DNA of 64,000 nt from Hexactinellida sp. DTS-2022 (Eukaryota; Porifera; Hexactinellida). Within the stretch, counting starts at the first letter, position 1, and each line of letters starts with the position of its first letter. Shown piece after piece: positions 1 through 11,022 of this stretch. Made by a program: the position numbers and the translations under genes. The notes beneath the pieces were generated by a model that saw nothing but the letters and a program-made list of their open reading frames with translations, searched no databases and had not been told where the DNA came from. The stretch is from the NCBI GenBank assembly GCA_028753945.1, contig JAPNXP010000015.1:2728001-2792000 (forward strand). Direction: 5' to 3'.

Positions 1-49
1 GTTTATATTTTCATATCCTTATTATTTGTATATTATCTCTGTTATTTAG

Positions 50-279
50 GGTTAGCTCGGATCCTTAGCGGGCGTTTGAAGATGCTTACTGGGGGCTCTA
101 TTGATTGGGCAATGGGAGAAGCAATGAGCATTGGTTCTCTACTAATGGAAGGAAAGCATGTAAGATTATCTGGCCAAGATGTAGAACGCGGAACATTCAG
201 TCATAGGCATCATGTTTTGCATGACCAACAAAGGGACCTTTTTACTTATACTCCTCTCAAACATTTGGGACCTAAGCAG
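50..279 (+). CDS. OGDH: 2-oxoglutarate dehydrogenase E1, exon a (first in window)
   Basis: OGDH is the thiamine-diphosphate E1 subunit of the mitochondrial 2-oxoglutarate dehydrogenase complex. It decarboxylates 2-oxoglutarate and passes the succinyl group to the E2 lipoyl arm in the TCA cycle. This exon encodes the pyrimidine-binding transketolase-like part. It shows [10 protein letters not shown] followed by the family block [14 protein letters not shown] and HVLHDQ. The acceptor is the AG at 48-49. The exon starts with the last two bases of a codon, and the donor GT is at 280, directly after GPKQ (phase 0). The 5' exons lie outside the window. The next coding residues ([12 protein letters not shown]) resume at 10888 exactly as in animal OGDH. 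Identity is very secure. OGDHL would look much the same and cannot be excluded. Confidence 0.95.
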
Positions 280-686
280 GTAATTAAATCGTTTCATTGA
301 ATTTACTCATCCATGAACAATTTGAACCTTTTTTATTAACCCATAGCATTCTATACATAAGGCAATGGCGCGCTGATAAATTTTTGGACCAGGGATTGGT
401 TAGTTACTTAGAGAATATACTATTACTATTGTGGTTTTATAATGTTTATGCTGAATATTCCATAATAATATCTAGGTTTCTAATGCATAGTATTGCATAC
501 GATTAGTTTAGACTATTTAGAATCAAATAAGAAACAGTATAATGTATTTCTAAACACTTACAAGAAATGAAGAATAAAATAAATATCTATAATAATAAAA
601 CAAGTAGTAACAAAGATGTAGTATGTAGTAAAATATACAAGTAGTATTGTCTTGAAATAGAAATTAGCGTTCCTTTGCCTAGCAGT

Positions 687-805
687 GAGAGCTGCGTTCT
701 TAACTGGTTGGTGTCACCGCTCCTCGTCTAGTTGTTATAGTAAATCTGTGAGAGCTGCGATCTTAACTGGTTGGTGTCACCGCTCCTCGTCTAGTTGTTA
801 TAGTA
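687..805 (+). repeat. Tandem duplication of ~62 bp inside P1
   Basis: Two adjacent near-identical units share GAGAGCTGCG, TTGGTGTCACCGCTCCTCG and TCTAGTTGTTATAGTAA. They lie between the transposase 3' end and the left terminal repeat. Subterminal repeats of this kind can be transposase binding sites in P elements. That role is only inferred here. Confidence 0.75.
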
Positions 806-859
806 ATGATGCAAACTTCTGGAGTATTTTTAGTTGAATTTCTAGAAGGTTAAGAAGTA

Positions 860-3800
860 TTAGGAAGAAAATTTCTGAAGTTTTGAATTATCGCGACCAA
901 CTACAATGTTATTAAAATTTTTAACTTTCTTAGATAAAATGCAATTAGCCACTGTTGTTAACAATTTCTTAAGAATATCCCATTTTGATGTCATACATAT
1001 ACACCACCCCCTCCATATTTCACTGGAATTTCTTTCAATTTCGAGCAGTGAAATGTCGAATAATTTTCTACGGCAAGGTCCCTCATAAAATCGACGACTT
1101 AAATTAGGATGATTATCGATCTTAATAAATATTTCGTACATTGTTACGACAGATTGATAAACATTTTCTGATGGATATTTAAGGGAACCTCTATCGAGCA
1201 GATTAAATAATGAAAACCCTGTATCGTTATTAATTTGAATATCTTTTGGAGAAGTCAAAAAATCATGGCAGACTGAACATTCAGAGGATTGTTTAAAATA
1301 AGAAAACACTGCATACCCGGCAATATAGTTAAGGCATTCAATTTGAGAGTTATCAAATATAGGGTTAGTAATGTCAGCAACTCATCTGTAAAATATTCTA
1401 AATCAATTTCTGAATGTCTTTCTTCGACATTATCATCAGCAAAACTTTTTAAATATTCTTTAATACATATCGTATCGGTACCAGCTTGTTCAACAAATAG
1501 AAACTTAAGAAGGTTAGATAACTGTAGTTTACGCTCACTTTCTAAAATTTGACAATATGATATGTTATAGTGGGACCCAGACATTTGGCGATAAAGTCCA
1601 AAGTGATGTTCTAATGCGTCGTTTTGTATTCGGGATGTCAGCAAATATTCATAACCACATTCTAAGGTTAATCTATTAATTAAGAATGGAAGAGCCAGAC
1701 AAGTGTGTCTGAAACTGGTAAACGTTTGAGGTGTAAGCTTACCCCTAGTTGATGGAATAGCTCTCCAACAATCTAGCCATTTAACAACATTTTCCAAAAC
1801 ACTAATGTTTCGTCGTTATAGTGGAGTGGGGCTAGATATGGATTATTGAAACGTATGTCTTTCCCGACCCAATTAACATTGAAGATGCTCCAAATATGAT
1901 TTATGAAGTTAAGAAAATCAACAGTTTGAAGGGGGTTACCAATGTTAGCATGGTTAATGAAACTAGAAAGACCTGCAGCTGTAGATTCATGAAAAATTCT
2001 CAGAGCCAAGTTCACATTCTGTCGCTCTAACTGAGATGGCCAACATGCTTTTGATGTTAATTTTGGGACCCTCTTGATGATAGAAAATTTGTCAGCTTTG
2101 AATAGGGTCCGAAGATCGTAAAATGCTGCATAACATATTGTAGGATATCTAGACCCCGTCAGCTGGCTGGGATTCAAAATAATGTTGGCAGTAGGTATAG
2201 AAATTCTTAACTGAGTGCAAGGTAGATTTAGGGATTTAGATGATTCAATTGTACATTCATCAAACTTGGGATATATAAAAGTCTTTTCAAAATCTTTTAA
2301 ATTCAGCCAATTATTACGAATTGACTTGATAATATGAACAATGTCAAAAAATAATACAAGATTACGATCTGGGTTACAAGGATGTACAACCTTAGGATGT
2401 AATGTTTTCCCGTCATCTGAAAATAACTTATAAAGGTTAACATTTAACGGATAGTTGTCAGTACAAATAGCTTCGACAAAGAGACCACAAGTCTCGATAT
2501 CAAATATAGCTTTGGTAATTATTGGATGTAAATAAGCAGCAGTAGAAGAACCCAAAGGAATGAGGCGCACGATGGTTGAAAACTTTCTCATTAAACTTGA
2601 AACCATCAGCGAAAAGACGGTTGTTGCAGGATCTCTAGGATTATCAATTGCGCCCAAAATCCTACCTCCTTTATATGATACATCACTACGTATATGAACT
2701 TCATCCATTTGAAGTATCACATGACGTTCCCTGTCACTAAACTTAGAGGTTATTTCCTTAAGAATTCGAAAATAGTCACCATCTATCCCCAGAGTGTTTT
2801 TAATATGAAGCAAGTTTCGCTCATGTGGCAAAATTAAACAACTAGATGACTGGATATTTCTATAACATGCTGGTGATAATCCGTGAATTTTAAGTGAAAA
2901 TACTTGAGTTAATATATCATACCGCCGGTTTTTTTTTTGAATGGATCAAATTTGTCAGTTGTCCTACAATAAAATACCACAAAAATTTTATGGATTCAGT
3001 ACAGGTGAATAGATTGTCAGTTAAGTCTAGATCTAGTGTGTCACATTCAACGAGGTTAATTGCGTTTTGTAGCTCATTGATAGCTAATTTGACATAATTG
3101 TTTATCGAATGTTCAGATGCGTGTTCACTATGAGTTGGTGTGGAAAAGTTATCTACCTCATTAAGTGAACTTTCAATTTGGCGGGTTTCATTAATTGAAA
3201 TTCTTGAAATACAAATCGGAATATTGTTAATGCCAGATGCTTTGATAAACAAATCATGGTCAATTAAAACTGAACGTTCAATTATAGGTCCGGAATCAGT
3301 AATAAGAATTTTTAAAAAGTGCAAAGAATTGTCAACGGAATGGTGAGAAATCCAACCGTTCCTGAGATCAATCAAATGCAACTTAGAAAGAAGGTCAGAA
3401 AATGAATGAATAAGAAACTTATCTACTGTTTCTTCGTTATCAGCTAAGCTCTGAGTGTAGGCAGTTTCCATCATCAATCGTTCCTTGTCATCTTTTGAAA
3501 GTCTCTTCGGTTTTGAATTCAAATCAGATAGGTAGGAAGGACAGTTAGGAAATATGCTTGGAACCGCACCTTTCTTTAGAGAGACTCTATCGCGGGGAAC
3601 AGTCATAGTTCGCTGTCCATCAAAATATTGGTGTGATCTCTCGATGTCTCCTTCTCTGAAATGGTGTATGCATACCTAAATATAAAAATGAAATTGAGTA
3701 AATATAAGGATGTGAAATTTCCAATTGAATACCTTCATGTGTTTGTTGGCTTCATAATCCTTCCTTGGTCTAGGGATGGCTCTGAACCATTGTTCGCGTA

Positions 3801-3885
3801 ATTGCTCATCTTTGGGAAAATTGAAAGTTGAAGTAGTTTCTTCGCCTAAATAGTTCGACCTGCAGCCTGGGACAAGACAGGACAT
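860..3885 (-). pseudogene. P-element-type transposase with THAP domain (in P1), frameshifted
   Basis: Exon 1 (3885-3733) starts MSCLVPGC. A 57-bp intron (3676-3732, GT-AG on the minus strand) joins it to VCIHHF in the next exon, which completes a THAP C2CH zinc finger. Next comes a spacer with PNCPSYLSDL (to about 2930), then the RNase H-like catalytic part with LQMDEVHIR and CTDNYPLN (2831-1773), and the insertion-domain and C-terminal part with ERQNVNLALR, HHFGLYRQMSG and YEGPCRRK, ending near 860. Three frameshifts interrupt it: at the T10 run near 2930-2939, near 1780-1797 and near 1260-1300. It is almost full length for this family but cannot make a complete protein as it stands. The domain order is what THAP9 and P transposases show. 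Confidence 0.9.
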
Positions 3886-4419
3886 CCGAATAGTTAAAAT
3901 AAGTGGTAGTTGGTGATGTAGGTAGTGGAAATTGAAAGTTACACTGAAAAGTGAACTGTTATGGTATTCGTATTAATTTTGCATACAACAATTATGGGTG
4001 GATATAAAAATTTAACAAATTCAAAGGTGCAATTTATTGAATCAATGATGGTGTATCTCTAAAAATAGACCTTATTTATTTGGCATTTACATCGTACTAT
4101 ATACATATCATCTCCTGACGGATGATTACTAAACTTATTATATCGTATTGGCATAAATTTCTGAAATATTAGTGGAATATTAGAAAGCTATAAAAAACGT
4201 AAATGTGAGACATTCGAGGATGGATTCAGAAATATTATAGTCTTAAGATGCTTTAAAAGGGTATAAGGGGTGGGGTTAATGAATCTCATATCCAAATTTC
4301 CAATTAGAGAAGAAGAAATTGGAAAAACAAATTTTACTAAATCTAAGTAACTAACCAATCCCTGGTCCAAAAATTTATAAGCGCGCCATTGCCTTATGTA
4401 TAGAATGCTATGATTAACC

Positions 4420-4871
4420 ATATCTTAATAATAACTATGTATATTTGTAAATTTTGATATTTATGTCTTATCTTATATTAGCTGCAAATGTTTTTTGTAG
4501 GGCTGAAACGAATATACCGAATACTCGTTTGCTACTTTCTGGCAACAACATGAATTTTGTTTAGATTGTAGAGCTTGTAAATATTAATTCATATCTAAAC
4601 TAGCTGACTAAAAACTAACTTGTGATAATTATTAATTAATACACTTAGTAACTATGATTAAATTATTGTAACATTAACAAAAAAATATTTACGCTGTATT
4701 TTGAGTCCTGAATTTGATTTTAATGCATAGTCGTCAAAACGAAAGAATATTCGAATATTGGTTTAGAAAATGTTCCGTTCGTTGCATTACGAATATTCCT
4801 ATCTGCCGAAGCTTTTTTAATGCTATAAAATACTCAAGATATGGAGATAATAATATTCCTCCAATTCATCA
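4420..4871. other. Intron 1 stretch with no recognised feature
   Basis: AT-rich intronic sequence between the P1 target duplication and a GC-rich MITE. I see no coding potential or clear repeat. Confidence 0.6.
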
Positions 4872-4879
4872 CCTGTCGA

Positions 4880-5654
4880 CAGAGGCGGCGCCAGGGGGGG
4901 CCTGGGGGGGCTCGCGCCCCCCTCTTTTCGGGTGAGCACCCCCTCTGAGCCCCCCTGGAGCTGCAAAAGAATATCATCCTCATAATGATGTTACATGTCA
5001 CTAGGTTGTAATATAGAAATTACATTATGTTGTCCCTATACCTTTGAATTAAAATGAATATTTGAAAAATGTAAGCATATAATAGTAATTGAAATTCATT
5101 TATTTTCATTTCGTAATCACTAATTCACTATCTAAGTTATATAATTCATTAAAAAATGGCAAATAATATTTATTTATTCTAATTATGAAATTTTCAAGTA
5201 TTCCTAAATGCCTTCACCGCTGTACCAATCGACAGTTCCCTCCTCTGCTGTAGCTCCTTTATTACTATAAATTTGATGGATTTCTTAAACTTTATACTAT
5301 AGTCTTGTAATGGAGCATAAAAAATATAAATTAATTGTGCCCCCCCCCCGCGCACGGGTGTCTCAGAAAATGATATTGACCAAGAAAACGAGGTCCTTGA
5401 GATTTTTGTTGTTTCTAATGTAGAATTTTGTGTATATTCCGATTTTGATGGCAAAAAAATATTTTGTACACAAATCTTTGAAGTAATTTATTTTTTGTAA
5501 TAAATAATATTTTTTGAACATTTCCTTTTTACTTTTACATTTTCATTTTTTTTTCATACCACAAACTTATTAAATCACTCTTCATTCCAGGGGCCCCTGA
5601 AATCCCCCTGCCCCCCAGAGCCCCCCCTGATTAAACATCCTGGCGCCGCCACTG
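4880..5654. mobile_element. hAT-type MITE with GC-rich ends
   Basis: The inverted ends CAGAGGCGGCGCCAGG and CCTGGCGCCGCCACTG are flanked by an exact 8-bp duplication CCTGTCGA (4872-4879 and 5655-5662). The interior is non-coding. Homopolymer C and G runs sit just inside both ends and the middle is AT-rich. The 8-bp duplication and CAGNG-type ends indicate the hAT superfamily. Short relatives with similar ends lie at 23583-23719 and 42259-42395. Confidence 0.88.
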
Positions 5655-5706
5655 CCTGTCGACCTTTGTTCTTTAGTTCTAGATACTGCGCAGTGCAATT
5701 AATCGC

Positions 5707-5843
5707 TGCCTTACCCTCCTAAAAAGCTCAAAATATAGAAATTAAATAATTTTACGTGATATACGTGCTACATATTTTTTATAGGTACAACTTATCTCTA
5801 ATTAATATACTACCCAGCTTCCGAGTTTTTTGTTACTTTAATA
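5707..5843 (+). repeat. 137-bp direct repeat, left copy (candidate long target duplication)
   Basis: This segment from TGCCTTACCCTCCTAAAAA to TTACTTTAATA is repeated in the same orientation at 6262-6398 with about two mismatches. The two copies exactly bracket a LINE 3' fragment. The simplest reading is an unusually long target-site duplication made when the LINE inserted. Confidence 0.8.
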
Positions 5844-6261
5844 ATAATAATAATAATAATAATAATTAGTGCAGGGTAATAAAAGTACAGACAGTAATGT
5901 GTTCTGCCTAATAAAAGGCCTAAAGCACGTCAAGAATCAGTTCAATCTAGTTTAAAAAGTTAAGTTAAATGAACAGGTATACAAAATCCGTGGGGAGTGT
6001 CACATGAGCAACTGGGTAGATTTCTTTCATCCGTCCAGTACTGGTCTAGTCTTCCTTTGAAGGTAGATATTGATGGAGCTAAAACAATATTATTAGGCAA
6101 TTTGTTCCATATTCTTAATGTCCTCTCTGTAAAAAAATTTGATCTAATTCTAGACTTGGGTGGTTTCTCAGTTGGAGGCAGCAAGACTAAAGAGTGTCCT
6201 CTAGACCGATCTAAGGATAAAGATCTTAGTGTGGGCGGTAAAATAAAATTACACGAAGTCA
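5844..6261 (-). mobile_element. 5'-truncated non-LTR retrotransposon (LINE) tail
   Basis: On the minus strand it encodes the C-terminal end of a LINE reverse-transcriptase protein, then an untranslated stretch, and ends in an (ATT)n tail (plus-strand AAT run ending near 5867). Both sides are bounded by a 137-bp direct repeat. The short length and 3' tail are typical of abortive target-primed reverse transcription. Confidence 0.82.
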
Positions 6262-6262
6262 T
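5960..6262 (-). pseudogene. LINE ORF2 C-terminal fragment
   Basis: About 100 residues are readable, with FFTERTLRIWNKLPNNIV followed by STFKGRLDQYW. This is the conserved motif (F-x-R-x2-x-x-WN-x-LP, then F-K-x-x-LD-x-x-W) that closes the ORF2 of many non-LTR elements of the CR1/Jockey/RTE kind. The endonuclease and catalytic reverse-transcriptase core are absent. The clade cannot be assigned from this piece. Confidence 0.8.
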
Positions 6263-6398
6263 GCCTTACCCTCCTAAAAAACTCAAAATAAAGAAATTAA
6301 ATAATTTTACGTGATATACGTGCTACATATTTTTTATAGGTACAACTTATCTCTAATTAATATACTACCCAGCTTCCGAGTTTTTTGTTACTTTAATA
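6262..6398 (+). repeat. 137-bp direct repeat, right copy
   Basis: Same orientation and nearly the same sequence as 5707-5843. It begins at the base next to the 5' truncation point of the LINE tail. Confidence 0.8.
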
Positions 6399-6649
6399 TG
6401 TTAAACGTTGTCAACTTGTCATACACTCACCGGGCAAAAGTATTTGAACTATAGGGATTGTAATGCAGACACAATAATCTTCTAACAGCGTATTAATGGC
6501 CATCTCCACTACCAAATGACTTTAAATATACTATTGCTATATTTAGGAATTTTATGACATTATGATTTAGGTAATTTTCAGCCAATATCCATTGAGTGGC
6601 ACAGTGACCGTGCTACGTGCCACTTGTTGCACAAATGGGTATGTCTCTG

Positions 6650-7739
6650 CACGGACTTCTAGAATACCCGGACGGGAAACTCGCAAATTGTTAAAAAAAA
6701 ACTGGAGGCTGAGAGGCTCCAATTAAAAAATTGAATGAGCATTAGGTTTCCGGAATCCAAATGTGATTTTTGGCATATAGGGGTAACCTTTGGCATCAGA
6801 CACCAGGTTGAGGTTTCCACTCAAAATTTCTCACACCTCGACAAGTTATGACGTCATTGTCACATTTCGAGAACCCTGAAAATTCACTTAATTGCACATA
6901 ATTCGCGCCCTCTGAGAGATAAAAATCTGAAACTTTAATGGAACATTGACATTAATGATGAAGACAGGGTGGTCATACCAGATCACCAATATGCTAACTC
7001 ATTAGCACATAATGACGTCATCATTAAAATTTCACATTGTTAAATTTGACTATTTACGCCTATTTACGCTTTATAATCATTGTTAGAAGTATATAAACTA
7101 CACACCAACCGCGAAGCGGTTGGTGTGTGGTTGGGTTCTGATGCGAAGCGAACTAGCAAGCGAAGCGCGCTAGTAAATATGGATATACTGTAGCATCAAT
7201 ATAAACAGATACACTGTAGCATCTATACAGGGCCGTAGCCACTGGTCAGGTTGGTAATCTGACCACTCGGTCAGGTTGGTAAGTTGACCTGACCACTTTC
7301 TTCTAACAATGATTATAAAGCGTAAATAGGAGTAAATAGTCAAATTTAACAATGTGAAATTTTAATGATGACGTCATTATGTGCTAATGAGTTAGCATAT
7401 TGGTAATCTGGTGTCACCAACCTGTCCGCATCATTAATGTCAATGTTCCATTAAAGTTTCAGAATTTTATCTCTTAGAGGGCGAGAATTATGTGCAATTA
7501 AGTGAATTTTCAGGGTTCTCGAAATGTGACAATGACGTCATAACTTGTCGAGGTGTGAGAAATTTTGAGTGGAAACCTCAACTTGGTGTCGGGTGCCAAA
7601 GGTTACCCCTATATGCCAAAAATCACATTTGGAAACCGGAAACCTAATGCTTTTTCAATTTTTTAATTGGAGCCTCTCAGCCTCCAGTTTTCTTTCAACA
7701 CTTTGCGAGTTTCTCGTCCGGGTATTCTAGAAGTCCGTG
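6650..7739. mobile_element. Fold-back element with 440-bp arms
   Basis: The two arms, 6650-7089 and 7300-7739, are inverted copies of equal length starting CACGGACTTCTAGAATACCC. They share inner landmarks such as a TATAGGGGTAACCTTTGG block and several TGACGTCA-type palindromes. The 210-bp loop carries short palindromes (AACCGCGAAGCGGTT, CGAAGCGCGCTAG) and no coding sequence. Related pieces lie near 10435-10470 and 41950-42845, so this is a dispersed family. No transposase and no clear target duplication were seen, so the superfamily is unknown. Confidence 0.85.
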
Positions 7740-8054
7740 GTCTCTGTATCTCAGTAGAAAATAATCGTAATGATTATAAATTTAGCAACTAGTGTAATCG
7801 ACCCGCGTGCTATTCAAATCTAAACAGAATTCTTATACTATTACAATTGCCTTATTAATATCCGAAATTAAATATTTAATTTGCTCATTGTTTAGTTAAT
7901 TGTAATTTTTCAATAAAATTCTCTAATAAGGAAAAAGCTAATAATGGTGTTTTACATATAGTAAACATTAATTGTGCAAAGTATAATTTGAAAAATTGTG
8001 GCTAATCAACATGTATTTATACTTAACTGGATTAAAGGTTGTTATATGACGAGT
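7740..8054. other. Intronic stretch, nothing recognised
   Basis: AT-rich DNA between the fold-back and a minisatellite. I see no supported feature. Confidence 0.5.
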
Positions 8055-8270
8055 ATAGCAATTGGGCTTTGACCGAAAAAAACTAAGGCGCGTAAACCAA
8101 TTGGGATATGACCGAAAAAAAACTAAGGCGAGTAAACCAATGGAGGTAGGATCGAAAAAAAAACTAAGGCGAGCAAACCTAGAGGGGTAATTCTGAAAAA
8201 TTAAATAAGGCTAGTAAATCATTTGGAGCTACGACGAAGAAAAAAAAATGGCGAGTAGATTGAATTACCA
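8055..8270 (+). repeat. Minisatellite, ~49-bp unit, about 4-5 copies
   Basis: Repeated units share TGACCGAAAAAAACTAAGGC followed by GAGTAAACCAAT, with growing divergence towards the right end. The poly-A core length varies from copy to copy. No coding content. Confidence 0.75.
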
Positions 8271-8539
8271 AAATTAAGGCGCCTTAATTTTTACACTCAT
8301 TTTTTAGAACCCTGATTTTGTTAAACCTTTATCAGAATTGACCAAGATTATTAGATTTTGTTCTGATCACTATGAAATTTCTATTGAGCGAGCCCATTTT
8401 TGAACCCAATTTGTTGAGTTTGTTCCGATTAACCGAAAATTTATAGCATTAGCTTCTATGGATATGATTTGTTTTTTGGGGAGTTGTCCCAATTAACCGG
8501 TGTCCCAATTAAGCGCAGTCTAATGTTTTTCGTGGAACG

Positions 8540-9243
8540 CATTACTAGCTGCAGGTTCCCAGTTTGACATTGATATCAGAGGTTTAAACTGTGGAATATT
8601 CTTCTGTCTCTTTTTCTAAAATAATTCGGTATAACTCTTGGCTCTTTGAAGTCGTTAGGCAATGTGTGTCTTTCAACATCAAATAATATTTTCCAAAACG
8701 AGAGAATTGTATCGGGACAGTATAGAATGTGCCATCAAATTGGATGTTGGTAATCTAATCTAATCTGTTCATCATTTCAGTGGAAAAGAAGATGGCTCCT
8801 ATATGAGTCCCATTGATAACAGAGAACATGTACTAATTTCCCATATTGGTTGTCGGCAGCATTTCACAAAACTCGGAGGCATCTGATGCTATTTGGGTTG
8901 TAAAGTTCTTCGTGAACGGTACATGCTCGATTCACATTCACTAAATGAAACATAGCAAGCAGAAGATTGATCTCGTGTTTCGTTATCAAATAATTTCCTC
9001 AGGTTAGATTGAGAATGTTTGGCGAGTGTTTACACTGTGCTTTGAGTTAAAAAATTTCTGATTTATAGTATTCAATGTTGTAATTATGTTGTATAAAGGA
9101 GTGATTAAGTTTCTCTCATGATTAAGTCTACTCGTTACCTTACAACTGCTCCTGAATAAACTACATTTGAGGTAAATAAACTTCTCTGGAATTTTCGACT
9201 TATAATATTTGAATCCATCCGAAGTTATATAGATTTTCCCCAC
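8540..9243 (-). pseudogene. Relic of a FLYWCH-MULE transposase
   Basis: Read on the minus strand, 9243-9004 gives a FLYWCH-like start with DGFKYYKSKIP, a LKC and the word RNLITP. Around 8700-8830, ITNIQFDGTFYTVPIQF is readable; the catalytic DGTF block is the same as in the MULE at 45401-47661. Stops and frameshifts separate the pieces and the right half of the enzyme is missing. It lies in OGDH intron 1, and I could not define its ends. Confidence 0.7.
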
Positions 9244-10887
9244 GCTTCTGTATTCTTGGATAGTATGCTCCAGGGTTTTTTATGGTTGAAACCTTGGTGT
9301 ACTCAGCGCGGCCTTGGTGTAACTCAACCAGTGCAGTGTTTGCCAGAAAAGACCACCCGGGAAAAAATCCCATGATCAAACCGGAAAAAACCGGTTTTTT
9401 CCACCCCGGAAAAGGGCAGTAAATTTGGGGGAAAAAACACTTATGACCATATATGGCAACACTGCATACCCATTTATGGTCAGCTTCTATATGCAAGAGA
9501 CAGATTTTCCAAAGAGATTCTACACTTTTAGTGCACCGATTGTTAAATTTTGGACTTTTGAGAGTGGGTCCCTAATGTTAAACTAAGGTTAGTGGATTAA
9601 CCACTGAATACACTGATATACGTATATGATATGTTTACTATACGTAGTACCAAAGGTGCTAGGTGAACGCTGTTAAGTGTGTGTATGTAGGCATAAGCGG
9701 AGCTCGCTCACACGCATCTAAAATACTCAATTTGTATTATCTCTGTGGAGCATCTCGATTTTCGCGCGCCTAGAATATTTTCTTTCAAATTACGCACCTG
9801 GAGGCGTGTCGCGCACGCCTGGATGAAACCCTGCGTACAAATTCTTACTAATGCAGCGCCCCCATTTTGTCATACTGAACATATCGTGTTGTATAAATAT
9901 TCTAGTAGAAGCATCTATCAACGTATTAATGCTGCTAAAAATCGTACAGTTTGAAAATATTTTTGTTGTTCAAATAATTTTGGCCGGGAAGTATAGACAA
10001 TTATGGAGGATTGTTACCCATACAAAAAATATATACCATATTTACATTTTCATCAATAACAAGCTGTTCGTCCGCGCTAGGCTTCCTTACAACTTACACT
10101 CGGGGCTGAGGCCCTCGCTTTTATTTTTCATGCTTGTTCATTTTCAAATTTCAGTATACCCTCGCTAATCCAAACCTCGATAATCCGAATAACAGATCCA
10201 AAACTATTTTTCGGAAAAATTTAGTAAAATCTTATATATTTCACATTACAATGGAATTAGAATTAAATAAGTCTCAGACAAGTATTTTGGTAGTATACTA
10301 TATCTTTAGTTTGGATTAAAAAGTTTTGGACAAGTTTGGTTCGGATTATCGGGGTCTCATTTTAGATGCCTTTAGAAAATGTATTACTTCATTAATTGGA
10401 ACATAATTCTTTCACGGTTGGTTTTCTGGGGCCAAAAGTTACCCCTATATGCCAAAAATCAGATTTGAAAACCGTCCAGTTTCTTAAATCAACTCGGAAC
10501 ATACACATATACACCAGGGTTTTATGCAGGAGCGCGCCATACGACTAAAGGCGTATAAATTGGGATTTGTTTTCGTTTAGGAGCACTAAAACTGCCGAAA
10601 GTCGCATTGAGAAATACAAAACTAACCTTTTAGGCGTACAAAATTCATACTATAGTGACCTTAGGACAGTTAGGAGTGTTCAATTCTAGACCTGTATAAT
10701 ATTACCCTGATAACACACACATAAATCTTTGTGTTATAAGAGTATTCATTAACAATTTACTTAATCCAGTAAATTGAAACAGCGCCTCGAGTAGATTAGG
10801 TATTTCTTTAATTACTATTTTGTTTTCTATCAAACTTAATATTTCTCTTTAGTTGTTTATTATCTTTATATTTATTTACTATTTTAG
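9244..10887. other. Rest of OGDH intron 1
   Basis: Mostly featureless. Three pieces stand out. A GC-rich 140-bp patch at 9331-9472 has CAGTGTTTGCCA and TGGCAACACTG at its ends. A pair of inverted words, CGCTAATCC and GGATTATCG, around 10160-10350 looks like a decayed pogo-type MITE. A short relic of the 6650-7739 fold-back family lies at 10435-10470. No coding sequence was seen. Confidence 0.5.
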
Positions 10888-11022
10888 GCAGAATTTACAG
10901 TGTGTAATTCAAGTTTGAGCGAATTTGCTGTCCTTGGATTTGAACTGGGTTATAGTATGACAAATCCACATTCACTCATTATGTGGGAAGCTCAATTTGG
11001 TGATTTCAACAATACAGCTCAG
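10888..11022 (+). CDS. OGDH: OGDH exon b
   Basis: These 45 codons are open and in phase 0 at both ends. They begin [13 protein letters not shown] and end FGDFNNTAQ, the conserved E1 stretch that contains GFELGY and WEAQFGDF. Acceptor tttag lies at 10883-10887 and donor GT at 11023. The exon sits between intron 1 (10.6 kb, with a P-like element, a LINE tail and fold-backs) and intron 2 (5.2 kb, with a second P-like element). No stop or frameshift is visible, which supports a functional host gene. Confidence 0.95.

Larger units (their letters stand above)
342..4412 (-). mobile_element. P-like (THAP/P superfamily) transposon, element P1
   Basis: This is a 4.07-kb insertion in OGDH intron 1. Its ends are near-perfect inverted repeats of about 65-70 bp (342-~410 and ~4346-4412) starting CATAGCATTCTATACATAAG and reading inward to a GGACCAGGGATTGG block. 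The heptamer ATTAACC occurs immediately outside both ends (335-341 and 4413-4419), a 7-bp target duplication. It carries one broken transposase gene on the minus strand. The insertion starts only about 60 bp past the exon donor. A lone copy of the same end lies at 44329, so the family has several members. Confidence 0.92.

Noticed and set aside
9331-9472. hAT-like MITE with CAGTGTTTGCCA / TGGCAACACTG ends
   Set aside because: Inverted ends are visible but flanking 8-mers do not match, so the boundaries are unsupported.
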